From NCBI RefSeq assembly GCF_900215205.1, contig NZ_OBDY01000001.1, positions 1,112,786 to 1,176,785 on the forward strand: a stretch of DNA of 64,000 bases, in the 5' to 3' direction. Position 1 is the first letter of the stretch; the number at the start of each line of letters is the position of its first letter. A program made the position numbers and the translations under genes. The stretch is from Paractinoplanes atraurantiacus. Its GTDB lineage: Bacteria > Actinomycetota > Actinomycetes > Mycobacteriales > Micromonosporaceae. The notes beneath the pieces were generated by a model, which worked only from the letters and a program-made list of their open reading frames with translations, was not told the DNA's origin and did no database searches. Shown here one piece after another: positions 45,884-54,198 of the stretch.

Positions 45884-47760
45884 CTGTCCTCCCGGACTAG
45901 CCAGCGGAGTGTGACCGGCGGTTCCGACCGAGGTGCCGGCACCGCGAGAGCCAGTTCGAAGGCGGCGGCCGGCGGGGGCGCCGCGAGATCGGAGTAGAGG
46001 GCGCCGTACACGCGGACCACCCGGTCGTTCGTGAAGTGGGTGAGCGCGCGCCGGCGGGCCGCGTCGCCGAGCTGGCGGCGCCGCGACGGCGACCGCAGCA
46101 GATCGGTGACGGCGATCGCCAGCTCGGCCGGGTCGCCGGGCTGCACGAGCACGCCGGCGTCGCCCAGCGTCTCGGCGGCCGGGCCGACGTCGACGCCGAC
46201 CACCGCGCGGCCCGACATCATGGCCTCGATCAGGCGGTACGGCGGGTCGGCGGGCCCGGGCACGTGCGCCACCACGTGCCCCGCGGTGTAACGATCACGC
46301 GGGTCGGCCGGCAGCGGGTGAAGCCGTACGGCCCGGCCCAGCCGCATCCGCTCGATCTGCTCGGCGCAGTGGTCCTCGTGGGCGGCGGTCACACCGACCA
46401 GATGCAGCACGGTCGACGGCACCGCGGCCACGACCTGCTCGAACGCGGCCAGCAGCGGGGTCAGCCCGCTGTCCGGTCCGCCGCTGCCCGCCCACACCAC
46501 GGCGGGCTCGGTGTCGAGCTCGGCCGCGCCGGGATATTCCGACGGGTCGACACCGGCCGGCACCTGGACGAGCTTGGTCGCCTGGGCGCCGTGCCGCAGC
46601 GCCCAGCTGTGGTGATAGGCGCTGAGCGGGGCGATCAGCCCGGCCTCGGCATATCCGGTCCGGGCGACCGCCCCGCGGAAGCGGCGCAGCACCGTGCGGA
46701 CGGCGGGGGAGAGCCGCTCCTCGTGCGGTTTGTGCCGGGCGACCGGCGTGCGGGCCTCGGTGAGCAGCAGCGGCGTCCCCGTCCGCCAGCGCCCGGCCAG
46801 CGCCGTGAGCAGCGGCGTCGTGCCACCCACGCAGTGCACCAGGTCGGCCTCGGGCATCGGCACGGTGAGCGCGCCGAGAGCGTGCCGCAGCAGCGTGGCC
46901 GCCGTGCGCGCGTCCCGCATGCTCAGCCGCCCCTCGGACCGCCACGCCTCGGCCAGCGCGTCGGCCAGCGGCAGCGAGGCCAGGATCGCGGGCCGCTCCG
47001 CCGCCAGCTCGGCGATCTGCCGCAACCCTTCGGAGAAGACGAGGTCGGCGGGTACGACCCCACCCTCGCGACCGTCTCCGGCTTCGGGGAAGCGGCCGTC
47101 CTCGGCTCCGGGGGAGCGACCGTTTCCGGCTTCGCGGGAGCGACCGTTTCCGGCTTCGCGGGAGCGGCCGTTTCCGGCTTCGCGGGAGCGGCCGTCTCCG
47201 GCTCCGCGGGAGCGGCCATCTCTGGCTTCGCGGGAGCGGCCGTCTAAAGCTTCGCGGGCTCCGCCCTCATGGACGCCCCACCCCTCGGCGGCCTCCTCGC
47301 CCTCGCGGCCGCCCCGGCCTTCAGAGCCCCAGCCATCACCGGGACCCAAGCCATTGCTCGGGCTCCGGGCTTCGCGCCGGCCGGGGTGGTCGCCCCTGTC
47401 GCCCGGTTCTCCGGGCTCGCGGGCGCCTCTGGTTCGGCTCTCGGTGTCCCGGTCGCCCAGCAGGCCCCTGCTGAGCAGGGCCGCGGCGGAGCGGACGCGG
47501 TCGTCGGAGTCGCCGCGGCGGCGTTCGGGGCGGGCGGAGGATCGGTCTATCGCGACGGCTCGGGCCGAGCGCACGTTGAAGGGCAGCGGGTACGCGGGTG
47601 CGGACGGCGGCTCGCGGTCCGTGACGGTGAGCAGTTCGAAGCGGAACCGGCGCAGCCCCTCGACGAGGGTGCGGCACCAACCGCTGAGCGCGTCCCGCCG
47701 GTACGGGTACCCGCCGCCGGTGAGCAGGCAGACTCGCTCTCGCGACGGGGTCGGATTCAC
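45880..47760 (-). CDS. PelF-like GT4 glycosyltransferase
   Basis: 626 residues from GTG 47760. The opening RVCLLTGGGYPYRRDALSGW followed by RFELLTVTD matches the PelF N-terminal motif (CLLTEGxYPYxxGGVSSW in the family). The C-terminal GT4 half has VVWAGSGGPDSGLTPLLAAF, LHLVGV and PYRLIEAMMSGRAVVGVDVG with GVLVQPGDPAELA, the donor-sugar site with its conserved glutamates. PelF polymerises UDP-linked GalNAc/GlcNAc for Pel polysaccharide. An Arg/Glu/Gly-rich insertion of about 120 residues (about 100-225), partly an octapeptide array, interrupts the N-terminal domain. It leads a coupled gene pair. Confidence 0.85.
   Translation of the reverse strand: MNPTPSRERVCLLTGGGYPYRRDALSGWCRTLVEGLRRFRFELLTVTDREPPSAPAYPLPFNVRSARAVAIDRSSARPERRRGDSDDRVRSAAALLSRGLLGDRDTESRTRGAREPGEPGDRGDHPGRREARSPSNGLGPGDGWGSEGRGGREGEEAAEGWGVHEGGAREALDGRSREARDGRSRGAGDGRSREAGNGRSREAGNGRSREAGNGRSPGAEDGRFPEAGDGREGGVVPADLVFSEGLRQIAELAAERPAILASLPLADALAEAWRSEGRLSMRDARTAATLLRHALGALTVPMPEADLVHCVGGTTPLLTALAGRWRTGTPLLLTEARTPVARHKPHEERLSPAVRTVLRRFRGAVARTGYAEAGLIAPLSAYHHSWALRHGAQATKLVQVPAGVDPSEYPGAAELDTEPAVVWAGSGGPDSGLTPLLAAFEQVVAAVPSTVLHLVGVTAAHEDHCAEQIERMRLGRAVRLHPLPADPRDRYTAGHVVAHVPGPADPPYRLIEAMMSGRAVVGVDVGPAAETLGDAGVLVQPGDPAELAIAVTDLLRSPSRRRQLGDAARRRALTHFTNDRVVRVYGALYSDLAAPPPAAAFELALAVPAPRSEPPVTLRWLVREDR
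47070..47262 (-). repeat. 24-bp repeats encoding an Arg/Glu/Gly octapeptide
   Basis: About seven and a half units of CGACCGTTTCCGGCTTCGCG plus GGAG on the plus strand, encoding GRSREAGN-type octapeptides. Changes are mostly synonymous or conservative and the frame is unbroken. Confidence 0.9.
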
Positions 47761-48246
47761 GATGGGGGCAACGACGGACCGCCGCCGGGCGCGGGAGCGT
47801 GTCGGGTAGGCGACACAATTGGACGGTTTTCATCCGATTTGCCTACCCTTATGACAGTACTTGTCCGGATTCGCGTTTACCGGACCGTTTTGGATCTTTC
47901 CTCGCGCGCGCATAACGGCCGGACGGCCATATAAGCCCAGGTGAAGCCGTCAAGGTGGCAAGATTCACTCTCGCTCCGTGCCAGTGGCAGGCCCCACGGC
48001 TTGACGAGAGTTGGGTTCCGGCGGACTATGGAGAAGTCGCCAGTCGCGCCCACTCATGCCCTGTTTGGAATGGACAGCTCCAGCTGGACGTGAGGATCTG
48101 CACCTTAAGAAACACATCTGACGGTGCATAGCTCTGTGCTCATGCGTGCCCTTGAGCATAGATGCGCGGTGCACTGGGCGCGCGTAGCGCCGGCCTCTCC
48201 GGCAACGCTTTCCACAAGAAGAAGCACAGCTTCTCAAGGAGTCACC
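47761..48246. other. Divergent intergenic region between the PelF-like gene and the small coiled-coil gene
   Basis: 486 bp without a supportable gene, clearly less GC-rich than its surroundings in 47815-47940 and 48060-48150. It must contain both promoters. The right half can fold into several short hairpins (GCCGG/CCGGC at 48189-48203, AGAAGC/GCTTCT at 48220-48234, the latter just before the AAGGAG ribosome-binding site), so the 5' leader of the coiled-coil gene may be structured. I do not recognise a known riboswitch. Confidence 0.5.
47804..47848. promoter_or_regulatory. Inverted repeat upstream of the PelF-like gene
   Basis: GGGTAGGC (47804-47811) and GCCTACCC (47841-47848) are perfect 8-bp arms 29 nt apart, 44-88 nt ahead of the GTG. 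Weak inner pairing (ATTGG/CCGAT) is possible. It may be an operator or a leader hairpin. Confidence 0.5.
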
Positions 48247-48441
48247 ATGGCGAAGGCCCTCTTCGGCCACGTAGGTGCGGCGCCCGATCGGCGCCTGCTC
48301 GACGAGGTCACCCGACTGCGTTCCCGGGTTCAGTCCCTGGAGTTCGAGGTCACCCGCCTGCGGGCGGAAAATGATCGTCTCGCGGCGGCAGCCGCGGAGG
48401 CAGACGATTTCGCACGGCTGACCGAGCCGGCGCTGACCTGA
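48247..48441 (+). CDS. Small coiled-coil protein
   Basis: 64 residues from ATG 48247 (AAGGAG at 48236-48241). After MAKALFGHVG it forms one continuous helix with heptads: RRLLDEVTRLRSRVQSLEFE and VTRLRAENDRLAAAAAEADD, ending with an acidic tail. It should dimerise. Longer in-frame extensions upstream lack a ribosome-binding site. Its place in front of smc, with a terminator between, does not prove a functional link. Family unknown to me. Confidence 0.8.
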   Translation: MAKALFGHVGAAPDRRLLDEVTRLRSRVQSLEFEVTRLRAENDRLAAAAAEADDFARLTEPALT

Positions 48442-48494
48442 GCCCTACGGCCGTCGTGACCCGGCGGCCCACTTGTCCCCTCGACGCACCCCCT

Positions 48495-48537
48495 GAAAAA
48501 TGGCGCGCCTCCACTCCGTGGCGGCGCGCATCTTTTT
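48495..48537. terminator. Terminator between the coiled-coil gene and smc
   Basis: GCGCGCC (48503-48509) and GGCGCGC (48523-48529) form the stem, flanked by AAAAA (48496-48500) and TTTTT (48533-48537). Confidence 0.8.
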
Positions 48538-48636
48538 GCCCGATTTCCGGGGCGACGGGTGTTGCGGGTAGGGCCACCGGCGCACGCTGCGGGTAGCCTG
48601 CACCAAACGTAAGTACCGCTGACCCCCGGGAAATCC

Positions 48637-51600
48637 GTGCACCTCAAGAGCCTCACGGTCAAGGGCTTCAAGTCCTTCGCCTCCGCTACGACGCTGCGGC
48701 TGGAGCCGGGCATCACCTGTGTGGTGGGCCCCAACGGCTCCGGCAAGTCCAACGTCGTCGACGCCATCGCCTGGGTGCTCGGCGAGCAGGGCGCCAAGGC
48801 GCTGCGCGGCGGCAAGATGGAGGACGTCATCTTCGCCGGCACGTCCGGCCGGGCCCCGCTGGGCCGGGCCGAGGTGACGCTGACGATCGACAACAACGAC
48901 GGCGCGCTGCCGATCGAGTACACCGAGGTCTCGATCACCCGCCGCATGTTCCGGGACGGCGCCAGCGAGTACGAGATCAACGGCAACGCGTGCCGCCTGC
49001 TCGACATCCAGGAGCTGCTCAGCGACTCCGGCATCGGCCGCGAGATGCACATCATCGTCGGGCAGGGCCGGCTCGACGCGATGCTGCACGCCAAGCCCGA
49101 GGACCGCCGCGCCTTCATCGAGGAGGCGGCCGGTGTCCTCAAGCACCGCAAGCGCAAAGAGAAGGCCATCCGCAAGCTCGACGCGATGCAGGTCAACCTC
49201 AACCGGCTGACCGACCTCACGGCCGAGCTCCGCCGCCAGCTCAAGCCGCTCGGCAAGCAGGCCGAGGTGGCCCGGCGTGCGGCCGGCATCCAGGCCGACC
49301 TGCGCGACGCCCGGCTCCGGCTGCTCGCCGACGACCTGCACACGCTGCGCACCACCCTCGACAAGGAGATCGCCGACGAGTCGGCCATGAGGGAGCGCCG
49401 CCAGCAGGTCGAGGCGGAGAACCGCGAGATCCAGCGCCTGCTGGCCGACCTCGAGCTGGCCCACGCCGAGGACGCGCCGCTGCTGCAGGCCGCCCAGGAC
49501 ACCTGGTACAAGCTGTCCGCCCTCCAGGAGCGCTTCCGCTCCACCGAGCAACTCGCCACCGAGCGCCTGCGCCACCTCGCGGCCACGCCCGACGAGGAGC
49601 GGCCCGGCCGCGACCCCGACCAACTGGTCGCCGAGTCGGAGCGGGTGCGCGAGCAGGAGGAGGAGCTGCGCGAGGCGCTCACCGACGACCAGATGCGCCT
49701 GGCCGAGGCGATCGAGCACCGGCAGGACCTGGAACGCCAGCTGGCCGCGGCCGAGGGCGCCCTGCGCTCGGCGGCCAAGGCGATCGCCGACCGCCGTGAG
49801 GGCCTGGCCAAGCTGGTCGGCAACGTGAACGCGGCCCGCGCCCGCACCGAGGGCGCCACCGACGAGATCGAGCGGCTCGCCGCCGCCCACACCGACGCGA
49901 TGATGCGGGCCGAGGCCGCGCAGACCGAGGTCGACATGGTCGCGGCCGAGTCGTCCGAGGCCGACCGCGACAACGTGGAGCTCGACGCGCGGCACGCCGA
50001 GGCGGTGGCCGAGCAGGACCGCGCGGCCGCGGTGGTCAAGGAGCTCTCCGACGCCGAGCGCGCCGCCGAGAAGGACGCCGCGAGCTGGAAGGCCCGCGAG
50101 GAGGCGCTCGCCCTCGGCCTCCAGCGCAAGGACGGCGCCGGCGCCCTGCTGGCCAAAGAGGCCGAGGTGCCGGGCCTGCTCGGCAGCCTGGCCTCCATGC
50201 TCACGGTCCGGCCCGGTCACGAGGCGGCGGTCGCCGCCGCGCTGGGCACGCTCGCCGACTCGGTCGCGCTCTCCGGAGTGGACGAGGCCGTCGAGGCGAT
50301 GCGCACTCTCAAGATCGCCGACGCCGGCCGGGCCGCCCTCGTGGTCGCCTCGCCGGCCGGGCCCGGCATGCAGGGCACGCTCGACGCGCTGCGCCCCGCC
50401 CTGCCGGACGGCGCCATCTGGGCGCCCGACGTGATCGACTGCCCCGAGACCGTGCGGCCCGCGCTGCATCGGGCGCTGCGTGACGTCGTACTCGTCAATG
50501 ATCTTCCGTCCGCCGCCGCGCTGATCGCCGGAAACGCGGAGTTGCGGGCGGTCACGCCGGACGGGGACGTCCTGGGCGCGTACGCCGCCGCCGGAGGCTC
50601 CGGAAAAGCCTCCAGTTACATCGAGGTCCAAGCCGCCGTCGACGAGGCGAAGGCCCGCCGGGCCGAGGCCGAGGCGTCCATCGGCGCGCTGAAATCGCAG
50701 CTCGCCGAGGCCCGGGCCGAGGTGGCGCGCCACAAGGAAGCGGTCAACGTGGCCGCGCAGGCCAAACGCGCGGCCGAGGGTGAGCGCAACGCGGCCGCCC
50801 GCCGACTGGCCGAGCTCGGCGCCGCCGCCCGTTCGGCCAAGGCCGAGTCGGAGCGCCTCGGCGCCTCCCGGCAGAAAGCCGAGTCGGCCCGCGAAGCCGA
50901 CCTGATCCGCGTGGCCGAGCTCGAGGAGCGCCTGCGGCTGGCCGAGGCCACCCCAATCGACGAGGAACCCTCCACCGACGAGCGCGACCGGCTGGCCGCG
51001 CTGGTGCCGCAGTCAAGGCAGAACGAGATGGAGGTACGCCTGGCCGTCCGCACCGCCGAGGAACGGGTCGCCTCCATTGCCGGCCGGGCCGACTCCCTGC
51101 TCCGCCAGGCCAACGCCGAACGGCAGGCTCGCGAGCGAGCGGCCGCCCGCCGCGCGGCCCGGGCCCGCGGCGCGGAGATCGCCCGGGCGGTCGCCCTGGG
51201 CGCGGCGGCCGCGCTGGCCCGCGTGTCGGTCTCGCTGGCCGCGGCCATCGAGGTCCGCGACGAGCTGGCCCAGGCCCGCACGGCCCGGGAGGCCGAGCTT
51301 CAGGAGGTACGGGCGAGCGCCAAGCGCTTCGTCGCCGAGCTGGAGCGGCTCACCAACGAGGTCCACCGCGACGAGGTGGCCCGGGCCGAGCAGCGCATGC
51401 GCATCGAACAGCTCGAGGCGAAGGCGGCCGAGGATTTCTCCCTCGACGTCGACACGCTGATCACCGAGTACGGCCCGGAGCAGCTAGTGCCGCCCACCCA
51501 GGCCGAGGTGGCCCAGGCCGAGAAGGACGGCAAGCCCGTACCGGAACCCGTGCCCTTCCATCGGCCGACGCAGGAGAAAAGGTCGAACAAGGCCGAGCGC

Positions 51601-52218
51601 GACCTGGCCCTGCTCGGCAAGGTCAACCCGCTCGCCCTGGAGGAGTTCGCGGCGCTCGAGGAGCGTTTCAAGTTCCTCTCCGACCAACTCGAAGACCTCA
51701 AGGCCACCCGCAAGGACCTGCTCACCGTGGTCAAGGACGTCGACGACCGGATCCTCGAGGTCTTCGCGTCGGCCTTCGAGGACACGGCCCGCGAGTTCCA
51801 GCTCGTCTTCCAGGTGCTCTTCCCCGGCGGCGAGGGCCGCCTGGTGCTCACCGACCCCGAGGACATGCTGACCACCGGCGTCGAGGTCGAGGCCCGCCCG
51901 CCCGGCAAGAAGATCAAGCGCCTGTCGCTGCTCTCCGGCGGCGAGCGCTCGCTGACCGCGGTGGCCATGCTCTGCGCGATCTTCCGGGCCCGCCCCTCGC
52001 CCTTCTACATCATGGACGAGGTCGAGGCGGCCCTGGACGACGTCAACCTGGGCCGGTTGATTACCCTCTTCCAACAGTTGCGGGAGAAGAGCCAGCTGCT
52101 CATCATCACGCACCAGAAACGCACGATGGAGGTCGCGGACGCCCTCTACGGCGTCACGATGCGCTCCGGCGTCACCCAGGTGATCAGCCAGCGCCTCAAC
52201 CGCGAACCGGAGGACTGA
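48637..52218 (+). CDS. smc: Chromosome segregation protein SMC
   Basis: 1193 residues. The N-terminal ATPase half begins HLKSLTVKGFKSFASATTLR with Walker A VVGPNGSGKSNVVDAI (about residues 30-45) and the QGRLDAMLHAKPEDRRAFIE Q-loop region. Two long coiled coils flank a hinge at about 505-675 (VPGLLGSLASMLTVRPGHEA to the glycine-rich AAAGGSGKAS). The C-terminal half has signature SLLSGGERSLTAVAMLCAIF and Walker B PFYIMDEVEAALDDVNLGR. SMC with ScpAB organises and separates the chromosome. GTG start after GGGAAA. Length is normal. Confidence 0.98.
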   Translation: MHLKSLTVKGFKSFASATTLRLEPGITCVVGPNGSGKSNVVDAIAWVLGEQGAKALRGGKMEDVIFAGTSGRAPLGRAEVTLTIDNNDGALPIEYTEVSITRRMFRDGASEYEINGNACRLLDIQELLSDSGIGREMHIIVGQGRLDAMLHAKPEDRRAFIEEAAGVLKHRKRKEKAIRKLDAMQVNLNRLTDLTAELRRQLKPLGKQAEVARRAAGIQADLRDARLRLLADDLHTLRTTLDKEIADESAMRERRQQVEAENREIQRLLADLELAHAEDAPLLQAAQDTWYKLSALQERFRSTEQLATERLRHLAATPDEERPGRDPDQLVAESERVREQEEELREALTDDQMRLAEAIEHRQDLERQLAAAEGALRSAAKAIADRREGLAKLVGNVNAARARTEGATDEIERLAAAHTDAMMRAEAAQTEVDMVAAESSEADRDNVELDARHAEAVAEQDRAAAVVKELSDAERAAEKDAASWKAREEALALGLQRKDGAGALLAKEAEVPGLLGSLASMLTVRPGHEAAVAAALGTLADSVALSGVDEAVEAMRTLKIADAGRAALVVASPAGPGMQGTLDALRPALPDGAIWAPDVIDCPETVRPALHRALRDVVLVNDLPSAAALIAGNAELRAVTPDGDVLGAYAAAGGSGKASSYIEVQAAVDEAKARRAEAEASIGALKSQLAEARAEVARHKEAVNVAAQAKRAAEGERNAAARRLAELGAAARSAKAESERLGASRQKAESAREADLIRVAELEERLRLAEATPIDEEPSTDERDRLAALVPQSRQNEMEVRLAVRTAEERVASIAGRADSLLRQANAERQARERAAARRAARARGAEIARAVALGAAAALARVSVSLAAAIEVRDELAQARTAREAELQEVRASAKRFVAELERLTNEVHRDEVARAEQRMRIEQLEAKAAEDFSLDVDTLITEYGPEQLVPPTQAEVAQAEKDGKPVPEPVPFHRPTQEKRSNKAERDLALLGKVNPLALEEFAALEERFKFLSDQLEDLKATRKDLLTVVKDVDDRILEVFASAFEDTAREFQLVFQVLFPGGEGRLVLTDPEDMLTTGVEVEARPPGKKIKRLSLLSGGERSLTAVAMLCAIFRARPSPFYIMDEVEAALDDVNLGRLITLFQQLREKSQLLIITHQKRTMEVADALYGVTMRSGVTQVISQRLNREPED

Positions 52219-52219
52219 C

Positions 52220-52831
52220 ATGGCGCGCGACCGCGCACAGGCACTGCTGATCGACTTCGACGGCGTGCTCCGCCGCTGGGACCCGGCACCGATGATCGCG
52301 GTCGAGGTGAAGTACGGCCTCAAGCCGGCGTCCCTGCTGGAGACGTCGATGTCGTGGGACATCTACCGTCCCGCGATGGCCGGCGAGATCACCGACGCCG
52401 AGTGGATGAAACTGGTGGCCGACCGCCTCCCCATCGACAACGCGGCCGAGGCGGTGGCCGAGTGGCAGACGTACCGGGGCGAGCCCGACCCCGACGCCCT
52501 GGCCTTCATCCGCTCGGTCCGCGCCGCCGGCCGCAAGGTGGGCCTGGCCACCAACGCCACCGACCGCCTGCGGGCCGACCTGGAGGCCCTGGCCTTGACC
52601 GACGAGGTCGACGTGGTCATCAGCTCCTGGGAGATCAAGGTCCACAAGCCGGCCCCCGAGTACTTCGAGCGCGCCTGCCAGCTGATCGGCGAACAGCCCA
52701 AACACGTCCTCTTCGTCGACGACGACGACCGCGTGGTCCGCGGCGCCCGGTCAGCCGGCCTGTCCGCCTACCGCTGGTCCGGCCCCCAGCACGTCGACTA
52801 CCTCCGCAAAGCCCTCGACCTGCCCGCCTAG
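52220..52831 (+). CDS. HAD-superfamily hydrolase
   Basis: 203 residues. Motif I is LLIDFDGVLRRWD (nucleophile Asp near residue 12), the alpha-helical cap follows, motif II is GLATNAT, motif III is the Lys in WEIKVHKPAPEYFE, and motif IV is VLFVDDDDRVVRGAR. It is a class IA HAD phosphatase-like enzyme of unknown substrate. ATG sits 2 nt after the smc stop with GGAGG inside the smc end. It converges on the minus-strand gene; the shared CTAG at 52828-52831 would give both genes their stop. Confidence 0.9.
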   Translation: MARDRAQALLIDFDGVLRRWDPAPMIAVEVKYGLKPASLLETSMSWDIYRPAMAGEITDAEWMKLVADRLPIDNAAEAVAEWQTYRGEPDPDALAFIRSVRAAGRKVGLATNATDRLRADLEALALTDEVDVVISSWEIKVHKPAPEYFERACQLIGEQPKHVLFVDDDDRVVRGARSAGLSAYRWSGPQHVDYLRKALDLPA

Positions 52832-53525
52832 GAACAGCGGCAAGTTCCCACGACGGAGATCGGGCACCCACACGACGGGCACGACTCGACGGCGGCTGCG
52901 GCACCGGACGAGTGACGGCGTTCGGAGCGGGCTTCCGCTTCGCCGGAGCCGGAGTGACGATCGCCCGAACCTGGTCGACGGAAACGTCCCGCCATCCCTT
53001 CGCCCGCAACTCCTCGGTCAGCCGGACAGCGCCGATACCGCGGTGACGCGCCCGAAGACGGTCGATCTCCGCCACCAGCTTCGCGCGCCGCTCCTTCTCC
53101 GCCTGCGAACTCGTTTTCCGTGTACTGATCGTGGGCGACTGGGGAATGGCCGGGCGCTTCGTGGTTGGTGGCGTGCCGTGGAGAGCGGGACCCGGCGGCG
53201 CCGGAATGATGGCCTCCACCTCGGATTTCGTCACATCCGGCCAGCCCTGCTCACGGAGACGCCGGACCAGCCCTTTGCTTCCGATACCCGGAGTGCTCGC
53301 CTGGAGCTTGCTGATCGCGCCGGCCAGCGTTCGGCGCCGTGAGGGCTCGACTCGCGGGGCGGGCGTGGATCTGCTCGCACCGCGACTGATGCGGCGCACG
53401 GTCAGGCCGTCGGGCAAGCGGCCCGGCGTCCGCTCCGCCGGATCGTCGTTCTCGTGGTCGTAGCGCAGGCCGCTGTGATCCCGTGCGGAAGCGTTGAGGT
53501 AATAGTCGTTGATCGAGACCACCAC
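52635..53525 (-). CDS. Protein with a duplicated helical domain; probable frameshift near its 3' end
   Basis: The open frame gives 296 residues from GTG 53525. Two copies of a module of about 45 residues are visible: LAGAISKLQASTPGIGSKGL with RRLREQGWPDVTKSEVEAII, and LVAEIDRLRARHRGIGAVRL with EELRAKGWRDVSVDQVRAIV. This helix pattern looks like a small HTH-type module. After about residue 200 the frame turns into Arg/Gly-rich sequence antisense to the HAD gene and loses third-position GC bias, while the -1 frame reads SCPSCGCPISVVGTCRCS then stops at 52828. The natural product therefore probably ends in that zinc ribbon. Function unknown. Confidence 0.6.
   Translation of the reverse strand: MVVSINDYYLNASARDHSGLRYDHENDDPAERTPGRLPDGLTVRRISRGASRSTPAPRVEPSRRRTLAGAISKLQASTPGIGSKGLVRRLREQGWPDVTKSEVEAIIPAPPGPALHGTPPTTKRPAIPQSPTISTRKTSSQAEKERRAKLVAEIDRLRARHRGIGAVRLTEELRAKGWRDVSVDQVRAIVTPAPAKRKPAPNAVTRPVPQPPSSRARRVGARSPSWELAAVPRRAGRGLCGGSRRAGGRTSGRRTGRLTGRRGPRGRRRRRRGRVWAVRRSAGRRARSTRGPACGP
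52828..52888 (-). other. Zinc-ribbon tail in the -1 frame
   Basis: On the minus strand this segment encodes SCPSCGCPISVVGTCRCS and a TAG that overlaps the HAD stop as CTAG. Four to five cysteines in CxxCxC...CxC spacing are unlikely by chance, and codon third positions are mostly G or C, unlike the 0 frame. It appears to be the displaced C-terminus of the duplicated-domain gene. Confidence 0.65.
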
Positions 53526-53652
53526 GCACCCCCATGTGGGACGGCCGGACGGCGCAACGGAGCCGGTTGATCTCAGAGCGTAGCGATCATGCGGTGTTCC
53601 GGCGGATCACCCTTTCGGACCCGGAAATGCGGCCGTGTTCCGGTTGGGGTCC

Positions 53653-54174
53653 TCAGCCGCCGGTGGCGCCGTCGATGCGCTCTCGTAGAAGGTCGGCGTG
53701 GCCGTTGTGGCGGGCGTATTCCTCGATCATGTGGAGGTAGACCCAGCGGAGGGAACGAGGGCCTCCGCGCAGGTCGAACTCCTGGTCCAGGTCGAAGTCG
53801 GCGACGGACCGGTCGGCGGCGGCCCGCTCCTCGGCGAAGACGGCGAAAGCCTGTTCGGGGTCGGCGTCGGCCACGTCCTCGATGTCGGCGTCGGGGCGGG
53901 CGTCGGAGACGTACAACGGGGTCGCCGTGGGGTCCTTTGCTATGCGGTCGCGGAACCACACCCGCTCCACGTAGCTCATGTGGCGGACCAGGCCGAGCAG
54001 GGTCAGGTTGGAGGGGGCGGCCGACGCCTGCCGGAGCTGGTCGGCGGTCAAGCCGGCGCATTTGCTCAGCAGGGTGCCGCGGTGCCAGTCGAGCCAGCCC
54101 TGCAGCATGGCCCGCTCGGGGCCGGTGTGGGGCTCGCCGGTGCGATTGACCGAAGGTGCTGTCCAGGTAGCCAT
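53653..54174 (-). CDS. DinB-like (DUF664) protein
   Basis: 173 residues, four-helix DinB/YfiT fold of the DUF664 type: MLQGWLDWHRGTLLSKCAGL, SNLTLLGLVRHMSYVERVWF and RWVYLHMIEEYARHNGHADL supply the three conserved histidines for a divalent metal. Related enzymes are thiol-dependent transferases using mycothiol or bacillithiol; the role here is open. ATG 54174 has no clear ribosome-binding site. Confidence 0.9.
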   Translation of the reverse strand: MATWTAPSVNRTGEPHTGPERAMLQGWLDWHRGTLLSKCAGLTADQLRQASAAPSNLTLLGLVRHMSYVERVWFRDRIAKDPTATPLYVSDARPDADIEDVADADPEQAFAVFAEERAAADRSVADFDLDQEFDLRGGPRSLRWVYLHMIEEYARHNGHADLLRERIDGATGG

Positions 54175-54198
54175 CGAGGAGATGGTGCCGCATCCCCG

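Noticed and set aside
48637..52218. Antisense frames of several hundred codons opposite smc.
   Set aside because: They follow from the GC-rich coiled-coil codons; smc has every diagnostic motif.
53526..53652. A gene between the duplicated-domain gene and the DinB-like gene.
   Set aside because: 127 bp with only shadow frames and no ribosome-binding site.
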